Assembly (NCBI GenBank): GCA_950022295.1
Contig: OX465599.1
Coordinates: 288,507,501-288,571,500 of the forward strand
Length of the DNA: 64,000 nucleotides
Source: Bromus sterilis
Taxonomy: Eukaryota; Streptophyta; Magnoliopsida; Poales; Poaceae
Direction of reading: 5' to 3'
The position numbers were made by a program, and so were the translations under genes. Numbering within the stretch: position 1 is the stretch's first letter; every line of letters begins with the position of its first letter. Below the pieces are notes generated by a model that saw only the letters and a list, made by a program, of their open reading frames with translations, was not told the DNA's origin and searched no databases. This document shows, one piece after another, positions 32,157 through 43,923 of the stretch.

Positions 32157-33765
32157 ACATCCCCAAGCTTAATTCCTGCTCGTCCTCGAGTAGGTAAATG
32201 ATAGCAAGCATAATTTCTGTGGTGACATGCCACACAACCAAATAAGGACTTTTAAGTAAAGCTATCAAAGCATGCAATTCAATTCAAGTCTTAACAAGTA
32301 AGAGTCTATATTAGCATTGACACAAGCAACAAAAGAACAAAGGGTGCAAGAGCTCTCACTGTCCGTGACTCGAATGTCTCCAAATGGTGTTTGCGTGCAA
32401 GCAAGGGACTGGGAAGAAAGATAAAAAAGGTTGTTGAGAACAACTATCTACTAAAGTTTCACACTTGGTATCCTTTGGATTCTTATCTGGACTCGTCCCC
32501 AGACCACTAGCCAGGTACAAGTCAAACAGATCCACTCCCTTTCGATATTTTGAGCACTCATGCAATGGATGAGCATGAGCAAGAAAGTTGACACCTAAAA
32601 GGCGAAACAGAAAGGTGGAGGAGAAAGACAAAAAGGTGTGAAAGGCTCACATCAATGAGGACAATCATAGGCGAGAGAAGGCCATATGATAGATATGATG
32701 TGAGGAGTAGGGATTGCCATACAACGGATGCACATGTGAGCTAAAAGCTCTCCAAGGGAACTAGTGGGGGTGCATCTAACTTGCTTGCTCAAGAAGACCT
32801 AGAGCTCGTTTGAGGAGGCTCATCATTGGAATATACAAGCCAAGTTCTATAATGTGAAGGGTCCCCACATAGCTATATGCATGATGATGATCTCTATGGA
32901 GTACAAGGGATAGAAGATGAAGTACTAGTGTGGATCTCTCAAAAGGAATAGTAGTATGCCCCCTTCTCTTTTTTTTCTTTTCTCTTTTTTATTTTATTTT
33001 TTGGTGGCCTCAATGGCTCTTTCTATTTAACTCTCATTTGTCCTCTTTGGGATCTTTTGATTTTGTCCTCTTTGGGATCTTTTCCTCACTTTAGGGGCAA
33101 TACTCTATATTTTACAAGAATATAGGAGATATTTCACACTTTAAAAAGGTACTCACATAAATAAAATGTAACTATCATGATGCAAATGTATGCCTCTGCC
33201 AGGGTAGCAGGATATGCAATGATACTAGCGCGTCATGTAGCAATGATTAGGGCAAGGCCCAACTAGCATGCGGCTCACCGATCAAGCAAGTAGCATGTAT
33301 GACATGAAGATCAAGTCATGAAAAGGTGGATGTTGCATGGCAATGTATCTCGGAAAGGCTATGGAAATGCCTTGTAGGTAGGTATGGTGGCTGTTTTGAG
33401 GAAAGATATAAGGAGGCTTATGATGACAAAGCGTATCATGACAAGGGTTTGGATGCACCGGCGAAGTATGCGCCAACTCTCGAGGTGAGAAAGGGCAATG
33501 CACGGTACCGAAGAGGCTAGAAAAAGTATAGGTGGGTGGAAGTGTCAACTTTCGAATACTCACATTAGTCCGAAGAACTCATGCACTTATTATCGGTAAC
33601 TCTCAATCTAATAAGGAGGTGTCACAAAGAGACAAGTACCCCGAGGAGGAGTGTATGGGGGTTTGGTTATCCTTGCGCATCCTCGACTCATGGTACGTGA
33701 GTGTACTCTAATATTCGACCCCTTAGAAGAGTAGTGATCCATCTAGTAGCTAAAGTTCTCAACTA
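30518..33765 (-). mobile_element. E5: Athila-like fragment (3' LTR plus 3' internal region)
   Basis: The minus-strand LTR 30518-32156 is followed by internal sequence 32157-33765 matching E1 and E2. It stops abruptly in ...CTCAACTAATTTT, and copia LTR sequence begins at once. No primer site, gag or 5' LTR is present. A deletion appears to have removed the rest of E5, the rest of E2 and the start of the copia LTR. Confidence 0.82.
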
Positions 33766-33771
33766 ATTTTC

Positions 33772-33965
33772 TACCGTGCCCGGTACGGTAGTACCGCGCC
33801 CCGGTAGTACCAGGGCCAGTACCACACCCACTACCGGAATCCCTCTGGACCCCACGGTAGTGGGCACGGTAGTGACCCTCAGTACTACCGATGGCACGGT
33901 AGTACCTCTCACGGTACGGTAGTACCGCACCGCGGTAGTACCGCTTCTGAAGCGGTACTATCGTG
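33772..33965. repeat. Palindromic GGTAGTACC motif array in copia U3
   Basis: Five exact GGTAGTACC plus variants (AGTACTACC, GGTACTATC, GGTAGTG) in under 200 bp, ending about 35 bp before the TATA box. Most are flanked by CG, making near-perfect palindromes. The arrangement resembles a tandem set of transcription-factor sites. Confidence 0.65.
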
Positions 33966-34000
33966 GTTGGTGGGCAGCCAACGGCTGCATTCATGGCCAC

Positions 34001-34009
34001 CTATAAAAG
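34001..34009 (+). promoter_or_regulatory. TATA box of the copia LTR
   Basis: CTATAAAAGGGGG is a strong plant TATA box. The sequence about 30 bp on (CCTATTGAGACTTACC) would be the start region. Confidence 0.6.
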
Positions 34010-34732
34010 GGGGTCTTCTTCCCTATTGAGACTTACCTCATTTATTGATCTCACCTCCATTGACGCCCAAGCTCCATTCTTGCCCGATCTCCCTCCCTAG
34101 CCATCAAAACTTGTTGATTCTCTAGGGTTTGGAAGAGGAGGCCCCGATCTACACTTCCACCAAAGGATATTTGATTCCCCCCCCCCCACTAATCCCGTGT
34201 GGATCTTGTTACTCTTGGGTGCGTTGGTGCCCTAGACGGAAGATGTCACCTCGAAGCCACATTCCATTGTGGTGAAGCTTCGTGGTTTCGTCGGGAGCAT
34301 CCAATTAAGTTGTGGAGATTGCCCCAACCTTGTTTGTAAAGGTTTGATTGCCACCTTCAAGGCCGCCTCGTAGTGGATCACGACATCTTACATTGGTAAG
34401 AGCGTGAGGAGAAATAGGGTGGCCCTCGTTGGCTTCGTGTGAGCATTGTGCTCCTCACCCTCTCCAAACGGAGACGTACTTCTCGAAAGAGAAGGAACTT
34501 CGGAAACATATCCTTGTCTCCCGTGTTCCCTTTTACCTTTACTTTGTGCAAGTTACTTTCCTTGCTTATTTATTGCTTGCTTGTTGTATCGTAGTTGTTG
34601 GCATATAGGTTGGTCACATAGTTGCATTTCTAGAAAACCTATATTCATTGTTGAGCCTAAATTGTTAAGAAAAGTTTAAAAAGTGTTAGTCGCCTATTCA
34701 CCCCCCCTCTAGTCGACATTCCGATCCTTTCA

Positions 34733-36873
34733 GATGTTATCTTCTATTGAACCATTAGTTACGCTGTTCATGCTATCTTACTCTGAACTATTATGTAATA
34801 TTGTTGAAAAATTGCTATATTGACGTCGAATGATACAAAACCGAGATGGTGTTGAATTGCATCAAAATGCTTTTGAAATGCTATCAAAAGGTTGTTGAAT
34901 TGTTGATATATTGATGTTGAATGATGCAACATGAGATGATGTTGAGTTGGTGTTATTTTCATGTCCATTTTGATTGAAATACTGAAGTACAGTTGATATT
35001 TTGTTTATGAATGTAAGATTGCCATGTGAAAAAGTAAGGGCATACATATTTTTCTTTCAATGATGTTAGTCTTAGATAGCCATTAGTGGTATTTGGCTAG
35101 AGTTGCGTTTCCTTACTCTATGTTTGAATGTTTGAGCTGAGTTATATGATTTGGTACTCCCTAACTATCCATTCAGGAGATTGGTCGGACAACGTATCCA
35201 TAGGAGGAAACATCATCCAATTCAAAGTAGTTTCCTGTCGCACACATTTTCCCTCCAGCGAAGCCCTCCCACTCTGGTTTCATCTGAATTGACTTCTCCC
35301 ACAAAAGAAAATGGTTCTCCTTTTCAAACCGCTTGACTAGTAACATAATAGTAGGAGAAAAGAGTGTGGCAGCATCCAGCGAAGGTCAGCGGCGGCTAAG
35401 GTGATCGCCATCCAGCGGCCTACCCCTCTCTCTCCCAGATGGCACAACATATCCCCTCACCTCCTCTCCCGACGCGCCCGCCACAGTCGCCATCTAGCCC
35501 GAGATGTGGCGGTCTGGTCGCCTTAGCCGTGTCCTACGCCCCCCTTCGCAACATTCCCCCTCCCACTCTCCCATGCTCTACCAAATCCCTCCCCATTGTG
35601 ACCACAACAACAACTTATGCCCTCCTTCCTCTGGTCTATGTATCCTACATACACGTGTTTTTCATGGTGGATATTTTTGTTTACTCTTGTATAAAATAGA
35701 GTATTGGTTGATTTGTATTTTCTTCCGAGTGATATGCATGTACATGAAGAGCATGATGACAAAGGTGTACGAGTTGTTTTAGACTCTAGTTTTCTAGGAT
35801 TTTCAGGAGATCGACAATTTGGGAATTTTGTCGATTTCTCAATTATCATTTTTGTGTGAAGACAATTGATTAGACAAATAGAATTATCAATTGTGTATCA
35901 TCTAAAATTTAATGAAATTTTATCCGCTGCTCTGCTTGGCTGCCAATAAGCTTAACACTAGATTCAACACTGGTCATTTGTCTTTACGACCTTCAAAATC
36001 TTTTATTTTACTCTGTATGTCGATCAAATCTTGGTGTCTTTGTGTTGCCCTCCTAAGTGATTTGGAAGATCCTAGTAAATTATTTGGCGTCTGCATGATG
36101 AAGTTTTGTCTTTCGTTCTCACCAAGTACTTTGGAGCTTCCCATCTGCTGCATGAAGATCATATTCATCATATTGTGTAAATGGTTGATGTACATGCGTT
36201 TTGTAGTTTTTTTGTTAATTTTGAAAATTTCATTTCGTTTCAAGCACCGATAACCCTTGCACAGAAGCATTATCCATGACCAATAGTTCTAATACTACCA
36301 AACCACTATAAAACCACGATTTGTCATGGTCATCATAAATCAAAGAAAACAAAAGTACTCTCCATCGTCCTAGCACTAGCGCTACTAGGTATGGCTCTAG
36401 GCACCCATGGTCCCGGCCATCCCAAGTTATGCAATTATTTTAGCCATTTAGAGCACGGTATAATCTTTATGGTAATGTAGCTACACAATTTTAGAGTTTA
36501 TCATTCAAATATGATATGATACTGAAACCTCACATAAATTTTATCGACTAATTCAATGGATAACCAATCCGTAGCTGTTTTTGTTTCGTTCGAAATCGCT
36601 ATTCCAGTCCAATTCAATATGAAGCCCTCTGATATAAACAAATTATAGTTATTTTCGCGAGTTTGATTTTTGACTGGAATAGCACTATTTTGGTATTTTG
36701 GATCTTGACTTCTCCTTCGTTCTGTACATGCCTCACGATTTAGACTAAACACAGTGCCTTTTTGATGACCGTCGGATGGAGATCCAACGGACGGGCTCGC
36801 GTGGGAGCACCAGATATTCACCCCTCGTATTGCAGCCGCACCGGAGAAGAGAGGAAGAAAGAGTGTCGCCGCG
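34733..36873. other. Unassigned intergenic sequence and PIG-B upstream region
   Basis: About 2.1 kb with no coding frame I can support. 34790-34960 has loosely repeated GTTGAAT/GATG words. 35400-35590 is a C-rich patch with short frames. 35660-36250 is A/T-rich. The last 110 bp before the PIG-B ATG becomes GC-rich and probably holds its 5' UTR and promoter; no clear TATA box is seen. Confidence 0.5.
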
Positions 36874-39800
36874 ATGAGTCACCGCAGGCGATCTCACGCC
36901 GCCGGCCCGCCTCCCCCCTCCGAAGAAGGAGGAGGAGATACCTCGTCGAAGCTGCAGGGGAAGGCGCGGCGGATCCAGCCGTGGCCAGAGCGGCGGGTGC
37001 TGGCGCTCGCGCTGACGTTCCGTGCGGCGAACGCGCTGCTGGTGCGCACCTACTTCAACCCCGACGAGCACTGGCAGTGTCTCGAGGTCGCCCACCGCAT
37101 CGCCTTCGGGTAAGCTCGCCGAAGCTCGCTCCAAGGCTCATGACCCCGTTTCGCTGTGCTAGCTAGGCTAGCGGGATCGGGAATGGATGGTCCTGTCGCC
37201 ATTCAACAGCGCGAGATAATCCCGATTGCCGCTGCATTGGATGATTTTGACTGCTGCTTGCAGGTACGGTCACCTCACCTGGGAATGGAAGCGGGGCCTT
37301 CGAAGTTACCTCCACCCATTAATCTTCGCTGCTCTTTACAAGTTTCTGGCGTTTCTCCACCTGGATACCCCGTGGTTCATGGTAATTACCCTGGAAATTT
37401 GGAAATGAAACTGATAAGTATCGATGCTAGATATTTGTTTGAGAAAATACCACAATTGGAGGGGCAAAAATATGATTTTATTCACGAGTCATGTGGAACT
37501 TGAACTGTCAGTGAACAATAGGTTCTACTACTTTTCTAGTGGTAGTTTAAAATGAGAGCAATTTCCAGGAATATGATACCTCAACTTGAATAGGTTATTT
37601 GCTGTAAGGCGGTACTTAAATTCATTACTCAGTTTGTTTTCTGATGGCAATGTTGTTCAGAACATCCAGAGTGCTTATTCTGTTTCTATTAATTTTAGCT
37701 AATTAGGTAGCTGATTTAATATGGCTAGGAAACCTCTGCCCAGACCCCTCCTCCCCACCCTCTTCCTCCTTAATAGGTTTACAATTTTCCCCACTACGGG
37801 GAGAATGTTCTTACCTATTTATTCATTTCTCTTGTAGGTGATGGCTCCACGACTTCTACAATCAGTGTTTGCAGCGTTTGGCGATCTATACTTGTATAAA
37901 CTCTCCAAACTTATTTTCAATGAGCACGTTGCCCAGTGGACAGTATCCTTAAACTCGTCTGTGTAGACATGATTTTACTTTCACAAGTAAACTATTGCAG
38001 TTACCTGGTGGATGGTGACCTTAACAGATCATTTTCAGTTATTTTCGCAGTTGGTGAACTGGTTCATGTTTTTCTGTATTACACGGACTCTATCAAACAG
38101 CTTGGAGACAGTTTTCACTGTGGCTGGACTTTATTATTGGTTTACTGCAATCGAGTCTTCCAATGGAATTTCAGTTGTTTCAAAGCAGCAGGCTGACAGC
38201 TACCAAAGTCCTCAGTCAAGAAAAATGGCACTACTCATAGCAGCCTTAGCCTGCGCCATTCGACCAACAAGTGCCATAACATGGTTGTATGTTGGTCTTT
38301 TGGACTTCATTCATATAAAATCAAAATGTCGATTTCTGTTTCTTGAGGTCATTCCAGTAGGGTAAGCAGTCATCACTAAACTCATGACATACTTTGTAGA
38401 CTCCTTTGTTATGCCCTGTATTATTTCTTGGTTTGTTCCTCTGGATATGCATAATGCTGAATTGCTGATGACATATTACATATTAGGCAGTTGCCCGTGT
38501 TCTTTTTAATTTGGTAGCATTCTGCTCATTTGGGAGTGGAGCAGTTTGGGTGGGTGGGGAGGTGCAATGTCCATAGTCAGAGTTGTAAGATGAAGTTGTA
38601 AAAAGAGGAATTTTATATTGTCAGGCAACACTTGCATGTTTCTTCTTTTAGGTCATTTTTTCTGTCACAACTGATGAAATTTCCATATGAAGTTTCTTGT
38701 TGTTTAATATTTATGCAGGGCCATCGTCCTTGCGGCGACAACATTCCTTGATTGGTGGATGTATGGTTCCCGGGTCATAGTGCCACTTAATTTTTTGAAA
38801 TTCAACCTATATTCTTCAGGAGGAGACTACTATGGAACACACGTCTTCCACTGGTACTTCACCCAAGGTTTTCCATCTATGATTTGGACGTTCTTACCAC
38901 TTTCAGTTTCTGGAGTCATAAAATCTCGTGAATGGAGGCTTTCAGGTCTAATTGCCTGGGTATTAGGGGTCTATAGTGTACTAGGACACAAAGAGTTCAG
39001 GTATTCGCCTCTTCTCGTTAGTGTATAATGTTCTTGAAATCAACTAATATCTTCTTTATTCACACACATATAAATAGATTGAATACACAGGTTTGTTCTT
39101 CCGGTGTTACCTGTAGCGTTGATGTTCTCGGGTTACTTCTTAGCTGCAATGTCGCAATTCAAGGGTAAAAATCTGCATGGGAAACAACACTTTTCAAGGT
39201 TGCAACTTTCTGTTATTCTTCTCATCATAACCAATGTTCCGATGGCCTTATATATGTCCCTGTTCCATCAAGTAAGCCCTTCTCTTTGTGTATATGTGTC
39301 AAGATTGCCTTGTTTCTGCTGTTTACCGTATTACTTTTTACAGCAAACTTGTTCAATGGATTACTTTATTTTGCTGTTACCCCTGATTAGTTTTCCTTTC
39401 CAAGATGTTTTTTCACTTGTTGATATGTTCTTATATAGCTATCTGCACTTTTTGTTGTGGCAGAGAGGAACTGAAGATGTTATGTTTTATCTGTCAAAAG
39501 AAGCCCATGATGGAAGAGTTAAGGGTGTCCTTTTTCTCATGCCTTGCCATTCGACGCCTTATTACTCTACCTTACATAGCAGCCTACCTATGCGCTTTTT
39601 GGACTGTACTCCCAGGTGGTTGTCTCCTTAGTCTTTCTAGTCAAGTAGATTTAACATTTGATATTACTACATTGTGCCAAAGGGCATAGTCAATGTCCCC
39701 TGACCTGATTTTCATATTCTCAGTGACAATAAAGGGGCCCTGGATGAGTCAGACCGCTTCCTCACTAACCCACTTGATTTTGTGGGTGAGGTTTTCGGAA

Positions 39801-40635
39801 ATCTATCTTCTTTCAGTCACATTGTATTATTTGAATCTGAAGAAAGACACATTATTCAGTTGCTTCTGCGCGATTCCTTTCAAGAGGTAATATGCCATTT
39901 CACCATAGTAACAATGTGCCTTTTCTTTTTGAGAAGCAAACCAGCTGCATTTTTAAACACATTAGCAGTTAAGTTACACTCATAGCAAGTACAATTTGAA
40001 AGTAAGGCAGGCAAATTAAGAACCTTACCATATACTTGCCTTCAACAAATACGATATTGACCACCTTTTATTTTCTATAAGGGTTACAATCTAGCTGGCT
40101 CGGTTAAAACAAGAAAACTCTATTATCAAAGAGAGATCACACTTGAATGTTCTTTTCTTGTGAGGTTCAGGTGGATTTTAATAGAACACACCCATAGTTC
40201 ATTCCTACAAATATAATTTCTGGCTTCCTAGAAAGTAATATGAAGTGCTAAGGATAAGCATCAAAGCATGTAACCTGAGTTTCCAATTGCTTCCAAGTGG
40301 TGAGCATTGTTTTGGCCAAAGAGAACAATCTTAGTTTCCAAAATTCTTAGCAGTAAATATTCTTAGGATGCCATGTGTTGTAATTCTGATAGTTACTTGT
40401 TTATCATAATTACAGTTACATCTCTTTCAGTGAGATGGCTGAGCTGTACTACATTGCACGACCAGTTTCAGTTCCATAATAAATGACAATTTTCGTTCCT
40501 TTTCTTATCTCATTGAATAGCACTCTTAACATGTGTTACGGTTCACAGGTTAGGAGGTTTTTCCAGTCCCACTTCAAGATCGATAGAGATCTTCAGTCGT
40601 CTGTTGTTGTATATTCACGGAGGGATGTGCTATGA
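36874..40635 (+). CDS. PIGB: GPI mannosyltransferase 3 (PIG-B/GPI10 type), nine exons
   Basis: Adds the third mannose, from dolichol-phosphate mannose, to the glycosylphosphatidylinositol anchor precursor in the ER membrane. Exons: 36874-37109, 37264-37381, 37838-37942, 38039-38361, 38719-39000, 39091-39271, 39464-39615, 39724-39886, 40549-40635 (1647 nt, 548 residues). All introns are GT-AG and phases join without a break. The GT22 signature FNPDEHW with its Asp-Glu pair is at residues 61-67, in the first lumenal loop. Further family blocks are FGYGHLTWEWKRGLRSY near 78-94, LFSQLVNWFMFF after 154, YGTHVFHWYFTQGFP near 299-313 and GHKEFRFVLPVLP near 350-362. Many hydrophobic spans fit a multi-pass ER protein. 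The N-terminus (Arg-rich, Pro run) should be cytosolic. Length is usual for plants. It is the only intact host gene here and appears full length. Confidence 0.93.
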
Positions 40636-41015
40636 TTGCTTTGGCTGAGAAAAGCTTGTTACCCCATCTAACAACCTCTAATTGTGTTTCACAGCGTTTT
40701 AGTTTTTTATTTCTAAAATTATCTGTAACACTATTGGTTAGAATTTATCAATTTGTTATGACCTTTTACCTCTCGATATGTTGTGACGATCCTTTTGTAT
40801 GGGTCAGATTTTGTATACCATAGAACGGGCATAAGAAAGCCCCCATAGAGCCAAAATTTAATGGACGTGGCTACGAAGCGCATACACGCTCGTTTGTTTT
40901 ATCGGGCAGCCTTTTCGTTTTTAGTAAAAAATATCATTTAATCAACTGATAGTATCAGAATATAAAATCTTGTCCTCTTTCTCATCACTTTATTTATCCA
41001 GTCACAAGAAAATTG
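40636..41015 (+). other. PIG-B 3' flank
   Basis: Probable 3' UTR (A/T-rich, to about 40830) followed by unassigned sequence leading to the foldback-like element, whose outer edge cannot be fixed. No canonical AATAAA was found in the first 200 bp. Confidence 0.4.
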
Positions 41016-42605
41016 AAAAAGTCATAACTTTTTATTCGAGTGTTAGAATTCAGATCCGTTTTCACCGTTAGGTTTCTCGGGACGAGTTCTTCAAAACTAG
41101 ATATCATATGGATAGGTTTCGACGAACTTTTTTTTGAGCAACTTTGTGTGGTATGTAGACAACTTTAGTGCTATAAGTGAGCAACTCTTCTTATTTGTCT
41201 AGTATGACTAGTTATTAGCTTGATTTGTGTAAAATCGAGAAAATAATATAAAACATGGAATGTTTTTAGTGCTACATATAAGAAACTTTCTTTCACTATG
41301 TGCATCAAAGAATTTCTCTAATATGATCTCAAATTGACTATCTAATACGGAGTCTAAGCAACTGAGCAACATATAAGCAACTCGGTTGCCTACTGTTGAT
41401 AGTTAGTTGTTTACTATTGATGCTCAGTTGCATAAAAATATATTCTAGCAAGATTCAAAGTAATTGTTCTTAGCAAAACCAGATACACAATAACCTACAA
41501 AATTGAAACCATTGTATTACCAAAAACACAATGTAAAAATGTTCTAGCAAAAATCAAGCAATTTTTTTAGCAAAACCAAGCAAATATCTTAGTAAATTCA
41601 AGCAACCACAATACAAAAAAAAAACACAATGCAAAATAGTCCTAGAAAACCAAGCAACTGTCATTATAAAATCAAGCAACCGTCCTAGCAAATCAAACAA
41701 CCACCCTAATAAAACCAAGCAACTATCCTAGCAAAAAATCAAGCAACTGTCACACTAAAACCAAACAACTGTCCTAAGAATACCAAACAACTATGTAGCA
41801 AAAATAAGCAACTGTCCTAGCAAATGAAGCAACTATCTTTACAAAACCAAGCAACTATCCTAGCAAAAATCAAGCAACTGTCCTAAGAATACCAAACAAC
41901 TATGTAGCAAAAATAAGCAACTGTCCTAGCAAATGAAGCAACTATCTTTACAAAACCAAGCAACTATCCTAGCAAAAATCAAGCAACTGTCCTAAGAATA
42001 CCAAACAACTATGTAGCAAAAATAAGCAACTGTCCTAGCAAATCAAGCAACTATCTTTACAAAACCAAGCAACTATCCTAGGAAAAATCAAGCAACTGTC
42101 ACACTAAAACCAAGCAACTATCCTAAGAATACCAAACAACTATGTGCAAAAATAAGAAACTGTCCTAGCAAATCAAGCAACTATCTTTACAAAACCAAGC
42201 AACTATCCTAGAAAAAACCAAACAACTGTCCTATAGAAACCAAGCAAATGTTCTTGGAAATCCAAGCACCTACGTTACTAAAAAGCAAAATACAAAATGA
42301 TGGTATCAAAATACAGTGTCATCAACAAAGTTACATACCGATGATGCTTAGTTTCCCATTATTTTCCATGATTTCTAAGTGGTCTATGATATACTTGCTT
42401 GATAAATCCATTAATAAATATAATGTAATAAAATTGCTTATGTTCAACACTAAAGTTGCCTTGTTTAGCACCAAAATTGCTCATTTTTTTTAAATCATCA
42501 AAACATAGTCATATGGGATCTAGTTTTGAAGATCTCGTCGTGAGAAACATAACAGTGAAAGCGAATCTGCGTTTCGACGCTCGGTTCAAAAGTTATTGCT
42601 TTTTG
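41016..42605. mobile_element. Foldback-like element with long inverted ends and tandem core
   Basis: 41016-41185 and 42438-42605 are inverted copies of each other with moderate divergence. Matching blocks include AAAAAGTCATAACTTTT against AAAAGCAATAACTTTT, GGTTTCTCGGGACGAG against TGTTTCTCACGACGAG, TCTTCAAAACTAGAT (identical) and GCAACTTTAGTG. Between them lie A/T-rich sequence and a tandem array. No transposase frame is present. It could be a non-autonomous Mutator- or foldback-type DNA element; target duplications were not found and the true ends may lie further out. Confidence 0.6.
41560..42245. repeat. Hierarchical tandem array (about 22-bp units in 109-bp periods)
   Basis: The basic unit is AAGCAACTGTCCTAGCAAAA with variants. 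A higher-order unit starts at GTCCTAAGAATACC and recurs at 41771, 41880 and 41989 (spacing exactly 109), then at 42120 (131, one extra sub-unit). The AAGCAACT word recurs throughout. It forms the core of the foldback-like element. Confidence 0.85.
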
Positions 42606-42905
42606 GAAAAAATGAGACGAAATAAAGAACCGTGTCAGGACATGCATGCACGTTAGCTATCTCATCCGAATTTATGGAACGTACCCCCTTTAGCTGTCAC
42701 TCTCAATAGTAAATCACATTGAATTATATACTAGTGCATGCGTGCAAGGGTGTGCTTGATCTTGCAAACGAGCGCAGCTACGCTTTGAAGTCTTTAGGAA
42801 ATTTAATATCCCCCATATCTATGACTCATCATTTTTTTATTAGCACAAAATAAACCCGCCCCCACTCCGCCCCGCGGGTGAAAGTTCTTTTTTTAGGATT
42901 TTGAT
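42606..42905. other. Unassigned sequence
   Basis: About 300 bp between the foldback-like element and the LINE fragment. It has a pyrimidine-rich GC patch at 42855-42880. No frame or repeat is recognised. Confidence 0.4.
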
Positions 42906-43923
42906 CGGCAACATGGTATGGAGCAGGAACACATGTTCTCATTGGCTAAACCCAATGCAGCAGGACCGAAAGAGAATAGTGTTAGCATCCCACATAAATA
43001 CAACGGTGAGAAGAGCACCCACGCGCTCCTGCCCGCGCCGCCCCTGTCTGCCCAAATGGGGCGCCCCCGTTCGGCAACCTCTTCGGGTTCCTCGCGCTCC
43101 TCGTCACCCGTGCTCTCCAGGTCAGGGCCAGCTGTGGATGCTCTCGGACCGGCAGACCCCGTCGGATCCAGCGGTCTGCGGGTCGCCCCGGGAGCCCCCA
43201 TGCCACCGCCATCAATGCCCGCGTCGGCTGACCCGCCGCGCCCCATGCTCCATGGTGAATGCTCCAGCCAGGCGCCACACCCTTCATCGCCGGTCCCTGC
43301 GTTTTTCGATCATCGCCGAGGTGCACCTGTTGGACTCCAACTATAGCTTCTGGCTAACCACGGTGTACGGGCCCGCTGACGACGCCCGGAAGGACGCCTT
43401 CCTCGCCGAGCTAGCCGGAGTGCGCCCCCTCGGGCAACCCTGGCTCCTCAACGGAGATTTCAACATCATCCTCGAGGCTAGGGACAAGAATAACGTCAAC
43501 CTCAATAGGCGGATCATGGGAAGATTCAAGGCGGCCCTCGACCGCGGCCACCTAAAGGAGATTAAGTGCAAGAGCAGAAGGTTCACTTGGAGCAACGAAA
43601 GGCAAAACCCAACCCTAGCTAGCATAGACAAGGTCTTCAGCAACGTCGAGTGGGACGTCCTTTTCCCATCCTTCATGCTCATGGCGGCGGCAACGACGTG
43701 CTCCGATCACTGTCCTTTTCTCCTAGCTAGCACCACGGCGCCATTCCGGCGCGCTAGGTTCCGCTTCGAGTCCTTCTGGGCGCGCATGACGCGCTTGCAG
43801 GAAACAGTGGAGAGGGCATGTCATAGAGCGGTGCAATCTCCTTGCCCCCTGGCGAGGATCCGCAAGAAGCTGGAGCGAATGGCGGCCGATCTGAAAATCT
43901 GGAGCAAGAGCCTCTTTAGCGAT
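42906..43923 (+). pseudogene. LINE (non-LTR) fragment with endonuclease domain
   Basis: From about 43290 to 43923 the + strand encodes the C-terminal half of an APE-type endonuclease (exonuclease/endonuclease/phosphatase fold). Signatures are WLTTVYGPADDA, PWLLNGDFNIIL, RRFTWSNERQNPTLASIDKVF and CSDHCPFLL. The N-terminal catalytic part is missing. Upstream, 42918-43300 has a Pro/Ser-rich frame in another phase, possibly the LINE 5' region with a frameshift near 43300. E4 cuts the domain at 43924, and the RT is not in the window. Confidence 0.75.

Larger units (their letters stand above)
6855..34732 (+). mobile_element. Ty1/copia element (SIRE/Maximus type), heavily interrupted
   Basis: Copia pieces on the + strand are 6855-8728 (GAG-pre-integrase, integrase, RT), 12058-15832 (RNase H, spacer, third ORF, PPT, start of 3' LTR) and about 33766-34732 (rest of the LTR). 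Insertions are N at 6855, E1 at 8729, and E2 with nested E3 and E5 at 15833. Integrase before RT is the copia order. A third ORF after RNase H and an LTR ending CTAGTCGACATT...CCTTTCA point to the SIRE/Maximus lineage. The 5' LTR and gag lie beyond N, outside the window. Confidence 0.8.
33766..34732 (+). repeat. Copia 3' LTR, remaining part
   Basis: Begins at the E5 break and ends CTAGTCGACATTCCGATCC TTTCA at 34732, the characteristic end of SIRE/Maximus-type LTRs. It has a U3 full of GGTAGTACC motifs, a TATA box at 34001 and R/U5 sequence with a run of 11 C at 34177-34187. Ordinary genomic sequence follows. Confidence 0.75.

Noticed and set aside
35974..36270. 98-codon minus frame (Lys/Arg/Met-rich)
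   Set aside because: A/T-rich, no domain, no splice context; could not be supported as a gene.
36745..37166. Minus- and plus-strand GC-rich frames overlapping PIG-B exon 1
   Set aside because: Shadows of the GC-rich first exon; the PIG-B frame has the NPDEHW motif and correct splice joins.
41560..42245. CRISPR-like repeat array
   Set aside because: Units are directly abutting, with no unique spacers, in a plant genome; it is a tandem minisatellite inside inverted ends.
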